Assembly: GCF_034314165.1 (NCBI RefSeq)
Contig: NZ_JAVIWK010000001.1
Coordinates: 1,813,001-1,877,000, forward strand
Direction: 5' to 3'
Source: Pseudomonas sp. Bout1
GTDB lineage: Bacteria > Pseudomonadota > Gammaproteobacteria > Pseudomonadales > Pseudomonadaceae
Length of the DNA: 64,000 nucleotides
Position numbers and translations under genes: made by a program. Position 1 is the stretch's first letter. Every line of letters starts with the position of its first letter. This document shows positions 27,601 through 35,298 of this stretch, piece after piece. The notes beneath the pieces are model-generated. The model worked only from the letters and a program-made list of their open reading frames with translations. It made no database searches and was not told the DNA's origin.

Positions 27601-28139
27601 TTGCGCGTACCAAACACGATGGTGAACAACGCCAGTACCAGCGACACGATCAGCGCTGTGTCCTGGGAGCGGGTGCCGGTGGTATCGGCACTGGCGCCGA
27701 TCAGCAGGTTCACCCCCAGCACGATGCCCTTTAGCTGCAAGGCTATATAAGGCAGCACGCCCACCAGGCAGATCAGCGCCACTACCACCGCCAGGGATTG
27801 GGATTTGCCATACCGGGCGGCAATAAAGTCGGCAATGGACGTGATGTTTTCCTGCTTGCTGATCAGCACCATCTTTTGCAGCACCCACGGCGCCAGCACC
27901 AACAGCAGTACCGGGCCCAGGTAGATCGGTAAAAACGCCCACAACTGTTCGGCCGCCTGGCCTACGGCACCAAAGAATGTCCAACTGGTGCAGTACACCG
28001 CCAGCGACAGGCTATACACCCAGGCACGCATCCGCGGTGGCAACGGCGCATGGCGGCGGTCACCGTAAAAGGCGATGGCAAACATAATGGCCATATAGGC
28101 CAGGGCAACGGCGGCGATCAGCCCGCTGGACAGCGTCAT
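24669..28139 (-). CDS. Hybrid sensor kinase with N-terminal solute-symporter domain
   Basis: A 1156-aa multidomain protein. Residues 1 to about 500 form a 12-13 helix SSF (sodium:solute symporter) module. Then come a PAS domain (about 620-745), a HisKA with FLAAVSHDLMQPLNAARL (phospho-His near 805), an HATPase with EKGLGLGLAIADGLCRVLGH (near 980), and a receiver with LVDYHLDHGETG (phospho-Asp near 1088). It resembles P. aeruginosa PA3271 and CbrA-type sensors. The start at 28139 has GGAG 5 bases upstream. No linked response regulator is present, so it probably feeds a phosphorelay encoded elsewhere; the signal is unknown. Confidence 0.92.
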   Translation of the reverse strand: MTLSSGLIAAVALAYMAIMFAIAFYGDRRHAPLPPRMRAWVYSLSLAVYCTSWTFFGAVGQAAEQLWAFLPIYLGPVLLLVLAPWVLQKMVLISKQENITSIADFIAARYGKSQSLAVVVALICLVGVLPYIALQLKGIVLGVNLLIGASADTTGTRSQDTALIVSLVLALFTIVFGTRNLDATEHHRGMVLAIAFESLVKLFAFLAVGAFVTYGLYDGFDDLFSQAMLAPRLEEYWKETVNWPSMVVQTGVAMMAIICLPRQFHVTVVENIDPQDLRLAKWVFPAYLILAALFVIPIALGGKMLLPGSVLPDSYVISLPLAEAHPALAVLAFIGGASAATGMVIVASIALSTMVSNDMLLPWLLRRSSAERPFEVFRHWMLSVRRVSIVIILLLAYVSYRLLGSSASLATIGQIAFAAVTQLAPAMLGALYWKQANRRGVFAGLAAGTFLWFYTLVLPVTAKSLGWSFSLFPGMTWLHSHPLGLSVTSLTLGTVFSLAGNFTLFVWVSMLSRTRVSEHWQAGRFIGQETNPRASGRSMLSVQINDLLSLAARFVGEERAHQSFVRFAYRQGKGFNPNQNADNDWIAHTERLLAGVLGASSTRAVVKAAIEGREMQLEDVVRIADEASEVLQFNRALLQGAIENITQGISVVDQSLRLVAWNRRYLELFNYPEGLISVGRPIADIIRYNAERGLCGPGEAEVHVARRLHWMRQGRAHTSERLFPNGRVIELIGNPMPGGGFVMSFTDITAFREAEQALTEANEGLEQRVTERTHELSQLNVALTDAKGVAETASQSKTRFLAAVSHDLMQPLNAARLFSAALSHQNDGMSPDARQLVQHLDSSLRSAEDLISDLLDISRLENGKINPQRQPFVLNELFDTLGAEFKALAQEQGLRFRLRGSRLRVDSDIKLLRRVLQNFLTNAFRYADGPVLLGVRRRRGELCLEVWDRGPGIPLDKQKVIFEEFKRLDSHQTRAEKGLGLGLAIADGLCRVLGHRLSVRSWPGKGSVFSVRVPLARSQVNAPAKPLLESGQPLSGAQVLCVDNEESILIGMRSLLTRWGCEVWTARDQAQCAALLADGVRPQLALVDYHLDHGETGTELMGWLRAQLAEPIPGVVISADGRPEMVAQVHAAGLDYLAKPVKPAALRALLSRHLPL

Positions 28140-28259
28140 GAGAACTCCAGACATAAGAACGCCCGGGCATTCCCGGCCCGGGCGAACAGTCTCGCATGAT
28201 GCTTGGCGTTAGTCAGTGTCGACCAAGGTCGGAGCGTGGTGTGATGTCGCAGGGTTCGC

Positions 28260-29006
28260 TTACGCGCTGAAACCACCGTCGATGGTCAGGCTGGCGCCGG
28301 TGATATAGCCGGCTTCCGGGCCCACCAGGTAGGCGACGAAACTGGCGATCTCTTCCACATGGCCATAACGGCCCACGGCCATGAAGCCGATCAGGCTTTC
28401 GGCGAAATCACCGTTTGCCGGGTTCATGTCGGTGTCCACCGGGCCTGGCTGCACATTGTTGATGGTGATGCCCCGTGGCCCCAGGTCGCGTGCCAGGCCT
28501 TTGGTCAGGCCTACCAGCGCCGATTTGCTCATGGCGTACGGGCCGCCACCGGCAAATGGCATGCGTTCGGCGTTGGTGCTGCCGATGTTGATGATGCGGC
28601 CACCTTCGCCCATGTGTCGTGCGGCTTCCTGAGTGGCGACAAACACGCTGCGCACGTTGATCGAGAGGGTGCGGTCGAAATCTTCCAGCTTGAAATCTTC
28701 CAGCGGGCCAACGGCAAGTACGCCTGCGTTGTTTACCAGGATATCCAGGCGTCCGAACGCTTTGACAGTGGCGTTGACGGCGCTGCGGATGGCGTCTGCA
28801 TCGGCGCTGTCGGCAAGAATCGCCAGGGCTTTGCCGCCTTCGCTGATCACGCTGCTCTGCAATTCTTCGGCCTTGGCGGTCGAGCTGACGTAGGTAAAGG
28901 CGACGGCTGCGCCTTGGGCGGCCAGGCGCTTGACGATGGCGGCGCCGATACCGCGGGAGCCGCCCTGGATCAAGGCGACTTTGCCGCTGAGGTTTTGTGT
29001 GGTCAT
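28260..29006 (-). CDS. SDR family oxidoreductase
   Basis: A 248-aa short-chain dehydrogenase. The cofactor motif is GGSRGIGAAI (residues about 18-27), VNNAGV follows, and the active-site Ser and YAMSK are in INIGSTNAERMPFAGGGPYAMSKSAL. The C-terminus ends TGASLTIDGGFSA. The start ATG at 29006 has GGAG 8 bases upstream. Substrate unknown. A LysR gene is divergent at 115 bp and probably controls it. Confidence 0.92.
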   Translation of the reverse strand: MTTQNLSGKVALIQGGSRGIGAAIVKRLAAQGAAVAFTYVSSTAKAEELQSSVISEGGKALAILADSADADAIRSAVNATVKAFGRLDILVNNAGVLAVGPLEDFKLEDFDRTLSINVRSVFVATQEAARHMGEGGRIINIGSTNAERMPFAGGGPYAMSKSALVGLTKGLARDLGPRGITINNVQPGPVDTDMNPANGDFAESLIGFMAVGRYGHVEEIASFVAYLVGPEAGYITGASLTIDGGFSA

Positions 29007-29120
29007 GTCGTTCTCCAAAAGGTGTGTTGAGGTTGGAATCGAGTATCGACCTCCCTCGGCGCCCCCGGTAGACCGTGATTGCTATAGTCTGTGTAAACCA
29101 AAAGTTTAGAATGGGGCGAT

Positions 29121-30044
29121 ATGGAAAGCTTTGGCAGTATCGAATGCTTCGTGCGCAGCGCCGAAGGCGGCAGCTTTGCCGAAGCGGCCCGGCACCTGAG
29201 CCTGACCCCGGCGGCCGTGGGTAAAAGCGTGGCCAAGCTGGAAGCGCGCCTCGGGGTGCGGCTGTTCCAGCGTAGCACCCGACGCCTGGCCCTGACTGAA
29301 GCCGGCAAGCTATTCCTGGAAGAAGTCAGCGCCAGCCTCACCACCATTCAAAACGCCGTGGCGAACCTGGCCAGTGCCGAAGGGCGGCCGGTGGGCACGC
29401 TGAAAGTGAGCATGGGCACCGTGTTCGGCAACCGTTATGTGGTGCCGTTGCTTGGGGAGTTTCTAAGGCGTTTTCCCGACATCAATCCCGACTGGCATTT
29501 CGATAATCGCCAGGTGGACCTGATCGGCCAAGGCTTCGATGCCGCGATCGGCGGTGGTTTTGAGCTGCCTCAGGGCGTGGTCGCACGCAAGCTTGCACCG
29601 GCGCACCGGATCCTGTTGGCCTCACCGGACTACCTCGCCAAACGTAAGCCGGTGTTCGCGCCTGAGGACTTGTCGCTGTGCAACGGCATCCTGATCCGCT
29701 CACCGCAAACCGGGCGGGTGCGTTCCTGGCAACTCACCCACCGTAGCCGCGACCAGCGCCCGCTGGTGCTCAAACCGCGCATGACCATGAGCGACTCGGG
29801 CGCCGCCTGCTGTGCCAGTGCCCAAGGCCTGGGGATTGCGCTGGTCAGCATGCCGATGGCCGTGCCGTATCTGGACAGCGGCCAACTGGTGAGGGTGCTG
29901 CCCGACTGGTACGTCGACGACGGCAACATCTCGCTGTACTACGCCGAACACAAACTGCTGCCCGGCAAGACCCGGGCGTTTGTGGATTTCATCCTTGAGC
30001 AGTTTGTGGAGCGCGAACTGGGCCAGCGGTTCAGTGCCATTTGA
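29121..30044 (+). CDS. LysR family transcriptional regulator
   Basis: A 307-aa LysR protein with the N-terminal helix-turn-helix GSFAEAARHLSLTPAAVGKSVAKLEARLGVRLFQRSTRRLALTEAG in family register, shown here only as landmarks from residue 13 to 58. The C-terminal ligand domain begins near residue 90 (GTLKVSMGTVFGNRYVVPLL). It belongs to the YafC/CrgA-like group that usually controls a divergent oxidoreductase; the SDR gene fits. The intergenic segment holds ATAGTCTGTGTAAACC just before the start as a possible binding region. Confidence 0.92.
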   Translation: MESFGSIECFVRSAEGGSFAEAARHLSLTPAAVGKSVAKLEARLGVRLFQRSTRRLALTEAGKLFLEEVSASLTTIQNAVANLASAEGRPVGTLKVSMGTVFGNRYVVPLLGEFLRRFPDINPDWHFDNRQVDLIGQGFDAAIGGGFELPQGVVARKLAPAHRILLASPDYLAKRKPVFAPEDLSLCNGILIRSPQTGRVRSWQLTHRSRDQRPLVLKPRMTMSDSGAACCASAQGLGIALVSMPMAVPYLDSGQLVRVLPDWYVDDGNISLYYAEHKLLPGKTRAFVDFILEQFVERELGQRFSAI

Positions 30045-30065
30045 GTGATGGCGTTACACCGAGGC

Positions 30066-30171
30066 GTGGCCATCGCGGGCAAGCCCGGCTCCCACATTTG
30101 ATCTGCGCCAGACACAAAAGTCGCGGCACACTCAGTCACTGTGGGAGCCGGGCTTGCCCGCGATGGCCACG
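30066..30171. repeat. REP pair between LysR and racemase-like genes
   Basis: Facing units GGCCATCGCGGGCAAGCCCG and CGGGCTTGCCCGCGATGGCC separated by about 60 bases. It lies between convergent genes. Confidence 0.92.
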
Positions 30172-30179
30172 ACTCGGTC

Positions 30180-30902
30180 TTAACGGCGCCCCGGCCAACC
30201 GATGACTTTCTTCGGCCTCGGCGTTGCATACGTGCGAATCTTCGACGTCGACAGCCCCAACCGCACCAACCCTTCGGCAATCGCCACCGCCGCCGTCACC
30301 CCGTCCACCACCGGCACGCCCGTGCGGTAGCGAATTTGCTCGTCCAGCCCGGCCATGCCGCCGCAGCCCAGGCAGATCACTTCGGCCTTGTCTTCGCTGA
30401 TCGCCAACTCGGCCTGGCGCACGATGGCCTCCATGGCGCGCAGCGGGTCTTCTTCCAGTTCCAGCACCGCCATGCCGCTGGCGCGCACCGACGCGCAACG
30501 CTGATACAAACCGGCCAGTTTCAGCCGGTCTTCAATCAGCGGCACGGTGCGGTCCAGGGTCGTCACCACGGAGTAGGCGTGCCCGAGGAACATCGCGGTG
30601 CTGGCTGCCGCTTCGGTGATGTCCACCACCGGCACGTTGAGCAACTCCTGCAAACCTTCGCGGCCATGCTCGCCGTAACCGGCCTGGATCACCGCGTCGA
30701 ACGGTTGGTCGTAGGCCATCACCCGGTCCATCACCGCGATGGCTGCCAGGTAGCTTTCAAAGTTGCCTTCCACCGATTCGGCACCAAAAAACGGAGTCAG
30801 CCCGACGATCTCGGTGCCTGGGGACGCCACCGCCCGTGCCTGTTTGGCGATCGCCTCGGTGATGGACTCGGTGGTGTTGACGTTGACCACAAGGATGCGC
30901 AT
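30180..30902 (-). CDS. Asp/Glu/hydantoin racemase family protein
   Basis: A 240-aa member of the hydantoin/allantoin racemase family: N-terminus MRILVVNVNTTESITEAI, substrate loop VPVVDITEAAASTAMFLG, and the second catalytic Cys in ICLGCGGMAG (Cys180). The first catalytic Cys, usually in an ACFGDPG-like motif, is replaced here by QAGYGEHG (Gly75). It is adjacent (13 bp) to an NCS1 permease gene, so the substrate is probably a hydantoin or a purine-degradation ring. Loss of one of two cysteines makes true racemisation doubtful. Confidence 0.85.
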   Translation of the reverse strand: MRILVVNVNTTESITEAIAKQARAVASPGTEIVGLTPFFGAESVEGNFESYLAAIAVMDRVMAYDQPFDAVIQAGYGEHGREGLQELLNVPVVDITEAAASTAMFLGHAYSVVTTLDRTVPLIEDRLKLAGLYQRCASVRASGMAVLELEEDPLRAMEAIVRQAELAISEDKAEVICLGCGGMAGLDEQIRYRTGVPVVDGVTAAVAIAEGLVRLGLSTSKIRTYATPRPKKVIGWPGRR

Positions 30903-30915
30903 GGAATGTCCTTAC

Positions 30916-32445
30916 TTAATGACTGACGTTATCGACTGCAATGCTTTCGCCGCTCACATCGGCGTAATACGGCTGGCGCTTGGCCAATAGCAGGTACAGC
31001 AGCCCTGCAATACCGGCGCCAATCAGCCAGGAGAAAGGTGATACGTGTGCGAAACCGGGTAGCAGGGCCAGGAGAATGGCGATCACCGCCGCAGGAATGA
31101 AGGCCGCCACGGCGCGCAGATTGACCCCGCGGCTGTAGTAATAAGCACCATTCGGGTCTTCGCTATACAGCTGCGGCACGTCCACCTGGCTTTTGCGGAT
31201 CAACCAGTAGTCGACCATGATCACCCCGTACAACGGCCCCAACAGAGCCCCCAGCCCCGAGAGGAAATACACGATCACCAGTGGGCTGTTATAGAGATTC
31301 CACGGCAGGATCAGCACCGCTACCGTGGCGCTGATCAGCCCGGCGCGGCGAAAGTTCAGGTACTTGGGCGCCAGGTTGCTCAACACAAAGGCCGGCGCGA
31401 CGAAGTTGGCCATGATGTTCACCGCCACGGTCACAATCAGGAACGCCAGGCAGCCCAGCACCAGAAAGAACGTGTTGGGAATTGCCGCGATGATTTCCGT
31501 GGGGCTTTCGATCACCCGGCCATTGAGGTGGAACTGCCCGCCGCAGAGCAGCACGGTGATGCTGGCAAATACCAGGATATTCACCGGCAGGCCCCAGAAG
31601 TTGCCGACCTTGATGGTCTTGCGGCAGGGCGAGGAGCGGGCGAAGTCGCAGAAATTCAGGATCAGCGTGCCGTATATAGCCAGCCACAGCGCGCCGCCGG
31701 CGAAGATATTGCGCCACATCTCGCCACCGCTCAGTGGTTCGCGAATGGCCCAGGCAATGTGGCCGTCCGCCTGGAAATACATCCATCCGGCCAGCGATGC
31801 GACGGTCAGCAAAATCACCGGCCCGGCGAAGGCTTCATAACGGCGCACCATCTCCATGCCATAAGCGAGGATCGCGAGTTGCACGAACCAGATCGCCACA
31901 AAGCAGGCCCAGCCGAGGGTCGACAAGCCGAGGATCGAGTTGTGGTCGTAGTCGGCAAAACCCGGATGAACCGCGGTCAATAGCACGCGGAAAACTACCG
32001 AGGCGAGGTAGGTCTGAATCCCGAACCAGGCGATCGCAATTACCGCGCGAATCAGCGCCGGAATCTGCGCGCCATGGATGCCGAAACTGATGCGGCTGAT
32101 CACCGGAAATGGCACGCCGGTCTTCTGCCCCATATAGCCGGACAGGTTCATGAAGAAGTACACCAATGCCGCGCCGATCCCCAGGGACAGCAGAATCTGC
32201 CAGCCGCCAAGGCCCAGCGCATACAAGCCGATGGCGAAAGAATAGTTGGCGATGTTGTGCACATCGTTGGTCCACAAGGCAAAGATGCTATAGCGGCCCC
32301 AGCGCCGGCCTTCGGCCTTGGTGGGCGCCAGATCCTTGTTGTGCAGGCGCGGGCTGAGTACCAGCGGGCCGGGGCTCGTGGCCTCGGGGTTCAGGGTGGA
32401 GGAGGGCAGATCCAGTGCGATGTTATTGGAGAGACTTGTACGCAT
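30916..32445 (-). CDS. NCS1 family nucleobase/hydantoin permease
   Basis: A 509-aa membrane protein with about 12 helices. The family motif FALWTNDVHNIANYSFAIGL opens the first helix, and GVPFPVISRISFGIHGAQIP and a C-terminal LIRKSQVDVPQLYSEDPNGAYYYSRGVN follow. NCS1 carriers take up uracil, allantoin, hydantoin or cytosine with cations; the racemase-like partner favours hydantoin or allantoin. Upstream lies a palindrome typical of GntR-family operators. Confidence 0.92.
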   Translation of the reverse strand: MRTSLSNNIALDLPSSTLNPEATSPGPLVLSPRLHNKDLAPTKAEGRRWGRYSIFALWTNDVHNIANYSFAIGLYALGLGGWQILLSLGIGAALVYFFMNLSGYMGQKTGVPFPVISRISFGIHGAQIPALIRAVIAIAWFGIQTYLASVVFRVLLTAVHPGFADYDHNSILGLSTLGWACFVAIWFVQLAILAYGMEMVRRYEAFAGPVILLTVASLAGWMYFQADGHIAWAIREPLSGGEMWRNIFAGGALWLAIYGTLILNFCDFARSSPCRKTIKVGNFWGLPVNILVFASITVLLCGGQFHLNGRVIESPTEIIAAIPNTFFLVLGCLAFLIVTVAVNIMANFVAPAFVLSNLAPKYLNFRRAGLISATVAVLILPWNLYNSPLVIVYFLSGLGALLGPLYGVIMVDYWLIRKSQVDVPQLYSEDPNGAYYYSRGVNLRAVAAFIPAAVIAILLALLPGFAHVSPFSWLIGAGIAGLLYLLLAKRQPYYADVSGESIAVDNVSH

Positions 32446-32797
32446 TCCGGCAGGCTCCTGGACATCAGCAAGAGAGCGGCTGAGGTCAAAGTGTATGTAT
32501 CTTTTTTATTAATTGTATACAAAGTGTATTTTTCCTTAAGCCACATGCGTGCCAGATTTTCGCCAGGAATAGTGGCTGGTGATTTGGTTTTTAGAGTGGT
32601 TTGAAATAAATGACTGAATTTAAAGCGATATAAATTGACCGTTCGAACAGCTATTTATTTTGTTCGACAGGAACAGAAGAGGATTTGAGAAGCGGCGCTG
32701 CGAGGGAGGATGTAACTTTTCGGTGCATGATCTTTTAAGTGCACACAAAAATGGCACCGATGGTGACATTTCTGTGTACAGGATTTTGGCTCAGACC
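32446..32797. other. AT-rich leader region upstream of the NCS1 gene
   Basis: A 352-bp gap of visibly lower GC than its surroundings. Near the NCS1 end it contains TTGTATACAA (32513-32522). At 32640-32670 GTTCGA occurs twice, 21 bases apart, and at about 32730-32790 ATGGCACCGATGGTGACATT looks repeat-like. No gene was recognised. It ends at the cysH stop. Confidence 0.4.
32513..32522. promoter_or_regulatory. Palindrome TTGTATACAA, likely GntR-type operator
   Basis: A perfect 10-bp palindrome, 68 bp upstream of the NCS1 start, in an AT-rich promoter region. TTGTATACAA-like sites are bound by several FadR-type GntR regulators. No GntR gene adjoins it in this window. Confidence 0.6.
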
Positions 32798-33532
32798 TTA
32801 CGCCTTGCTGATGATGTTGCCAGCGTGCAGCCCACATTCTTTTTGGGTGGCTTCTTCCCACCACCAGCGGCCTTCGCGCTCGTGCTGGTTTGGCAGCACC
32901 GGGCGGGTGCATGGCTCACAGCCGATGCTGATAAAACCGCGTTCGTGCAGGCTGTTGTACGGCAGCTCCAGCATGCGGATGTAACCCCAGACTTCCTCGC
33001 TGGTCATCTGTGCCAGCGGGTTGAACTTGTACAGGGTGCGTTCCGGCGTGGAGAAGGCGGTGTCGATTTCGAGTGCGGCCACCTGGCTGCGGGTGCCAGG
33101 GCTCTGGTCGCGACGCTGGCCGGTGGCCCAGGCGCTCACGCCGGAAAGCTTGCGGCGCAGCGGCTCGATCTTACGTATGCCACAGCATTCGCCATGGCCG
33201 TCTTTATAGAAGCTGAACAAACCCTTTTCCTTGACGAAGGGTTCCAGCTTGCTCTGGTCCGGCGAGATCAGCTCGATGTCGATCTTGTAGAACTCACGCA
33301 CCTGCTCGATAAACCGGTAGGTCTGCGGATGCAGGCGGCCGGTGTCGAGGCTGAACACCTTGACGTTCTTGTTCAGCTTCCAGGCCATGTCTACCAGCAC
33401 CACGTCCTCGGCACCGCTGAAAGAGATCCACAGGTCGTCACCAAACTGGCTGAACGCCAGCTTGAGAATATCCTGGGCGGATTTGTTGGCGTAAGTCGCG
33501 GCGAGTTCGGTGACGTCGAAGGCTTGGTTCAT
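32798..33532 (-). CDS. cysH: Thioredoxin-dependent adenylylsulfate (APS/PAPS) reductase
   Basis: A 244-aa sulfate-assimilation enzyme reducing activated sulfate to sulfite. The nucleotide-binding [15 protein letters not shown], the substrate loop [28 protein letters not shown] and CEPCTRP with KECGLH at the C-terminus are seen. The CC...CxxC cysteines ligate a 4Fe-4S cluster, and ECGLH carries the catalytic Cys, the pattern of APS reductases in pseudomonads. Divergent from thrH. Confidence 0.95.
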   Translation of the reverse strand: MNQAFDVTELAATYANKSAQDILKLAFSQFGDDLWISFSGAEDVVLVDMAWKLNKNVKVFSLDTGRLHPQTYRFIEQVREFYKIDIELISPDQSKLEPFVKEKGLFSFYKDGHGECCGIRKIEPLRRKLSGVSAWATGQRRDQSPGTRSQVAALEIDTAFSTPERTLYKFNPLAQMTSEEVWGYIRMLELPYNSLHERGFISIGCEPCTRPVLPNQHEREGRWWWEEATQKECGLHAGNIISKA

Positions 33533-33682
33533 CAGGACGGTTCCTACAGGTCAATGGCGCTGAACGCTCTATAGGCGGCGATGGTAACAAAATCCCGCCT
33601 GCGTTGCGGCGGCCAGCGTGAATCGCTAGAGTTCGGCAGTCCTTTTGCTCGCTCAACTCAATAACGTTAAATGGAGTGTCTT

Positions 33683-34300
33683 GTGGAAATTGCCTGTCTC
33701 GACCTGGAAGGGGTGCTGGTCCCGGAAATCTGGATCGCCTTCGCCGAAAAAACCGGTATTGAATCCTTGCGGGCCACCACCCGGGACATTCCCGACTACG
33801 ACGTGCTGATGAAACAGCGCCTGCGCATTCTGGATGAGCACGGGCTGAAGCTCTCGGACATTCAGGAAGTGATCGCCACCCTCAAGCCCCTGGACGGTGC
33901 CATCGAGTTCGTCAACTGGCTGCGCGAGCGCTTCCAGGTGGTGATCCTGTCGGACACGTTCTATGAGTTCTCCCAGCCGCTGATGCGTCAACTGGGCTTC
34001 CCGACGCTGTTGTGCCACCGGTTGATCACCGACGAGAACGACCGGGTGGTGAGCTATCAACTGCGTCAGAAAGACCCGAAGCGTCAGTCGGTGTTGGCCT
34101 TCAAGACGTTGTACTACCGGGTGATTGCTGCGGGCGATTCCTACAACGACACCACCATGCTGGGCGAGGCCGACCGCGGGATCCTGTTCCATGCGCCGGA
34201 GAACGTGATTCGCGAGTTCCCGCAGTTCCCGGCGGTGCATACCTTTGAGGATTTGAAGAAAGAGTTCATCAAGGCGTCGAATCGACAGTTGAGCCTGTAA
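33683..34300 (+). CDS. thrH: Phosphoserine phosphatase / phosphoserine:homoserine phosphotransferase
   Basis: A 205-aa HAD-superfamily protein. It starts with GTG (VEIACLDLEGVLVPEIW in frame, nucleophile Asp in CLDLEG) and has GGAG 6 bases upstream; this gives the family's usual 205 residues, so I reject the ATG at 33671. VVILSDTFYEF and GDSYNDTTML are the other HAD motifs. ThrH can pass phosphate from phosphoserine to homoserine and also hydrolyse phosphoserine. Confidence 0.94.
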   Translation: MEIACLDLEGVLVPEIWIAFAEKTGIESLRATTRDIPDYDVLMKQRLRILDEHGLKLSDIQEVIATLKPLDGAIEFVNWLRERFQVVILSDTFYEFSQPLMRQLGFPTLLCHRLITDENDRVVSYQLRQKDPKRQSVLAFKTLYYRVIAAGDSYNDTTMLGEADRGILFHAPENVIREFPQFPAVHTFEDLKKEFIKASNRQLSL

Positions 34301-34320
34301 GTTACTTGGCGTGGCTGATG

Positions 34321-34397
34321 GCCTCATCGCAGGCAAGCCAGCTCCCACAGGTTGACCGCGCTCCCATGTGGGAGCCGGGCTTGCCCGCGAGGGGGCC
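34321..34397. repeat. REP pair after thrH
   Basis: Facing units ATCGCAGGCAAGCCAGCTCC and GAGCCGGGCTTGCCCGCGA, with an extra partial CTCCCATGTGGGAG palindrome between them. Confidence 0.9.
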
Positions 34398-34416
34398 GGT
34401 GTGGCCACTGCACAGC

Positions 34417-34770
34417 CTAGACCCCTGCGAGCAAACTCTCATACGGAATGCGCAATCCTTCATGCAGGCGTTTGATCATCGACAAGCTCAGTTTGCGCTT
34501 ATGGTTCAGCACTTCAGAAACCCGTCCGCTCGGCCCTATGAAAGGCTCCAGGTCGCGGGCGGTCAGGCCTAACTGCTCCATTCGAAATTTAATCGCTTCT
34601 ACCGGGTCCGAAGGCGGCATTGGATGCGCCGCTTCGTACTTTTCGATCAGTATTGCGAGAATTTCCAGCTCGTTACCCTCAGGCGAGCCGATTTGCGCTT
34701 CCCACAGCTGCTCGACACGGGCGAGCGCAGCGGTCAGGTCTTCCTGGGAATGAATGGGTTTGATGTTCAT
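34417..34770 (-). CDS. higA: HigA-type antitoxin, XRE family
   Basis: A 117-aa protein starting MNIKPIHSQEDLTAALARVE. Its C-terminal helix-turn-helix is VEAIKFRMEQLGLTARDLEP followed by FIGPSGRVSEVLNHKRKLSL, the HigA/YgjM pattern. It should neutralise the HigB toxin encoded directly upstream and repress the promoter. The start codon shares a base with the stop of the toxin frame. Since the toxin is frameshifted, this may now be a solitary antitoxin or regulator. Confidence 0.88.
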   Translation of the reverse strand: MNIKPIHSQEDLTAALARVEQLWEAQIGSPEGNELEILAILIEKYEAAHPMPPSDPVEAIKFRMEQLGLTARDLEPFIGPSGRVSEVLNHKRKLSLSMIKRLHEGLRIPYESLLAGV

Positions 34771-35070
34771 CACACGGTCTCCGCGTTGATCTGATCGTAT
34801 TGCGCGTGGGTCCCCACGAAGCGTATGAACGCAAGCTGTCGCTGATAATTGATCGCCATGATCACTCGATACTTGTTGCCGCCTATGTTGAACACAACCC
34901 TGCCCCCTTTGAGAATGCTCGCTGTCCTTAGCTCTGCTTGGAGGGCTTGTGGTGTCGGGTAGACAGCTTTTTCCATATGGCGATACAGCTCGACCAGCGG
35001 CGTTGGCATCCATGCAACCAGGGTGGTTTTCCCAGAATATTCGTAGGGTAGACAGAGCGATTATCCGCAT
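34770..35070 (-). pseudogene. higB: HigB toxin, frameshifted
   Basis: A strong ribosome site (GGGAGG, 8 bases before the ATG at 35070) opens a frame reading MRIIALSTLRIFWENHPGC, the classic HigB N-terminus. The rest of the toxin, TPLVELYRHMEKAVYPTPQA then ASILKGGRVVFNIGGNKYRVIM and FVGTHAQYD, lies in the next frame, open from 35009. The span from start codon to stop is 301 bases, one more than 100 codons, so a single extra base near 35000 breaks it. Alternatives are a sequencing error, or translation of a 79-aa truncated product from the internal ATG. Confidence 0.75.
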
Positions 35071-35189
35071 CGCTGCCACCTCCCAATTTGGGAGATGATA
35101 GGTGCGGTTGAGGGCGGATGCAATCTCGGAAATCTTTCCTGACAAGTAGGCAGGCGTTTCATGTGATCCTTCACAGACGGCTGGTGGAC

Positions 35190-35223
35190 GGTTGAAACCG
35201 GACGCTATCCTCCGGCTTCAACC
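35190..35223. other. Hairpin between the hig locus and pabB
   Basis: GGTTGAAACCGGA pairs with TCCGGCTTCAACC around an 8-base loop. There is no T run, so termination is uncertain. It lies downstream of pabB and upstream of higB, both on the minus strand. Confidence 0.5.
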
Positions 35224-35298
35224 CCGTCTACTTCGGCACTGATTCAGGTCTTTTCTGCTGCTTGGCTCCACGTCGCAGAGCCAGGGAGGGGCTGCGTG

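Noticed and set aside
32740..32790. Sigma-54 promoter (TGGCAC motif)
   Set aside because: TGGCACCGATGGTGAC lacks the GC of the -12 element at the right distance.
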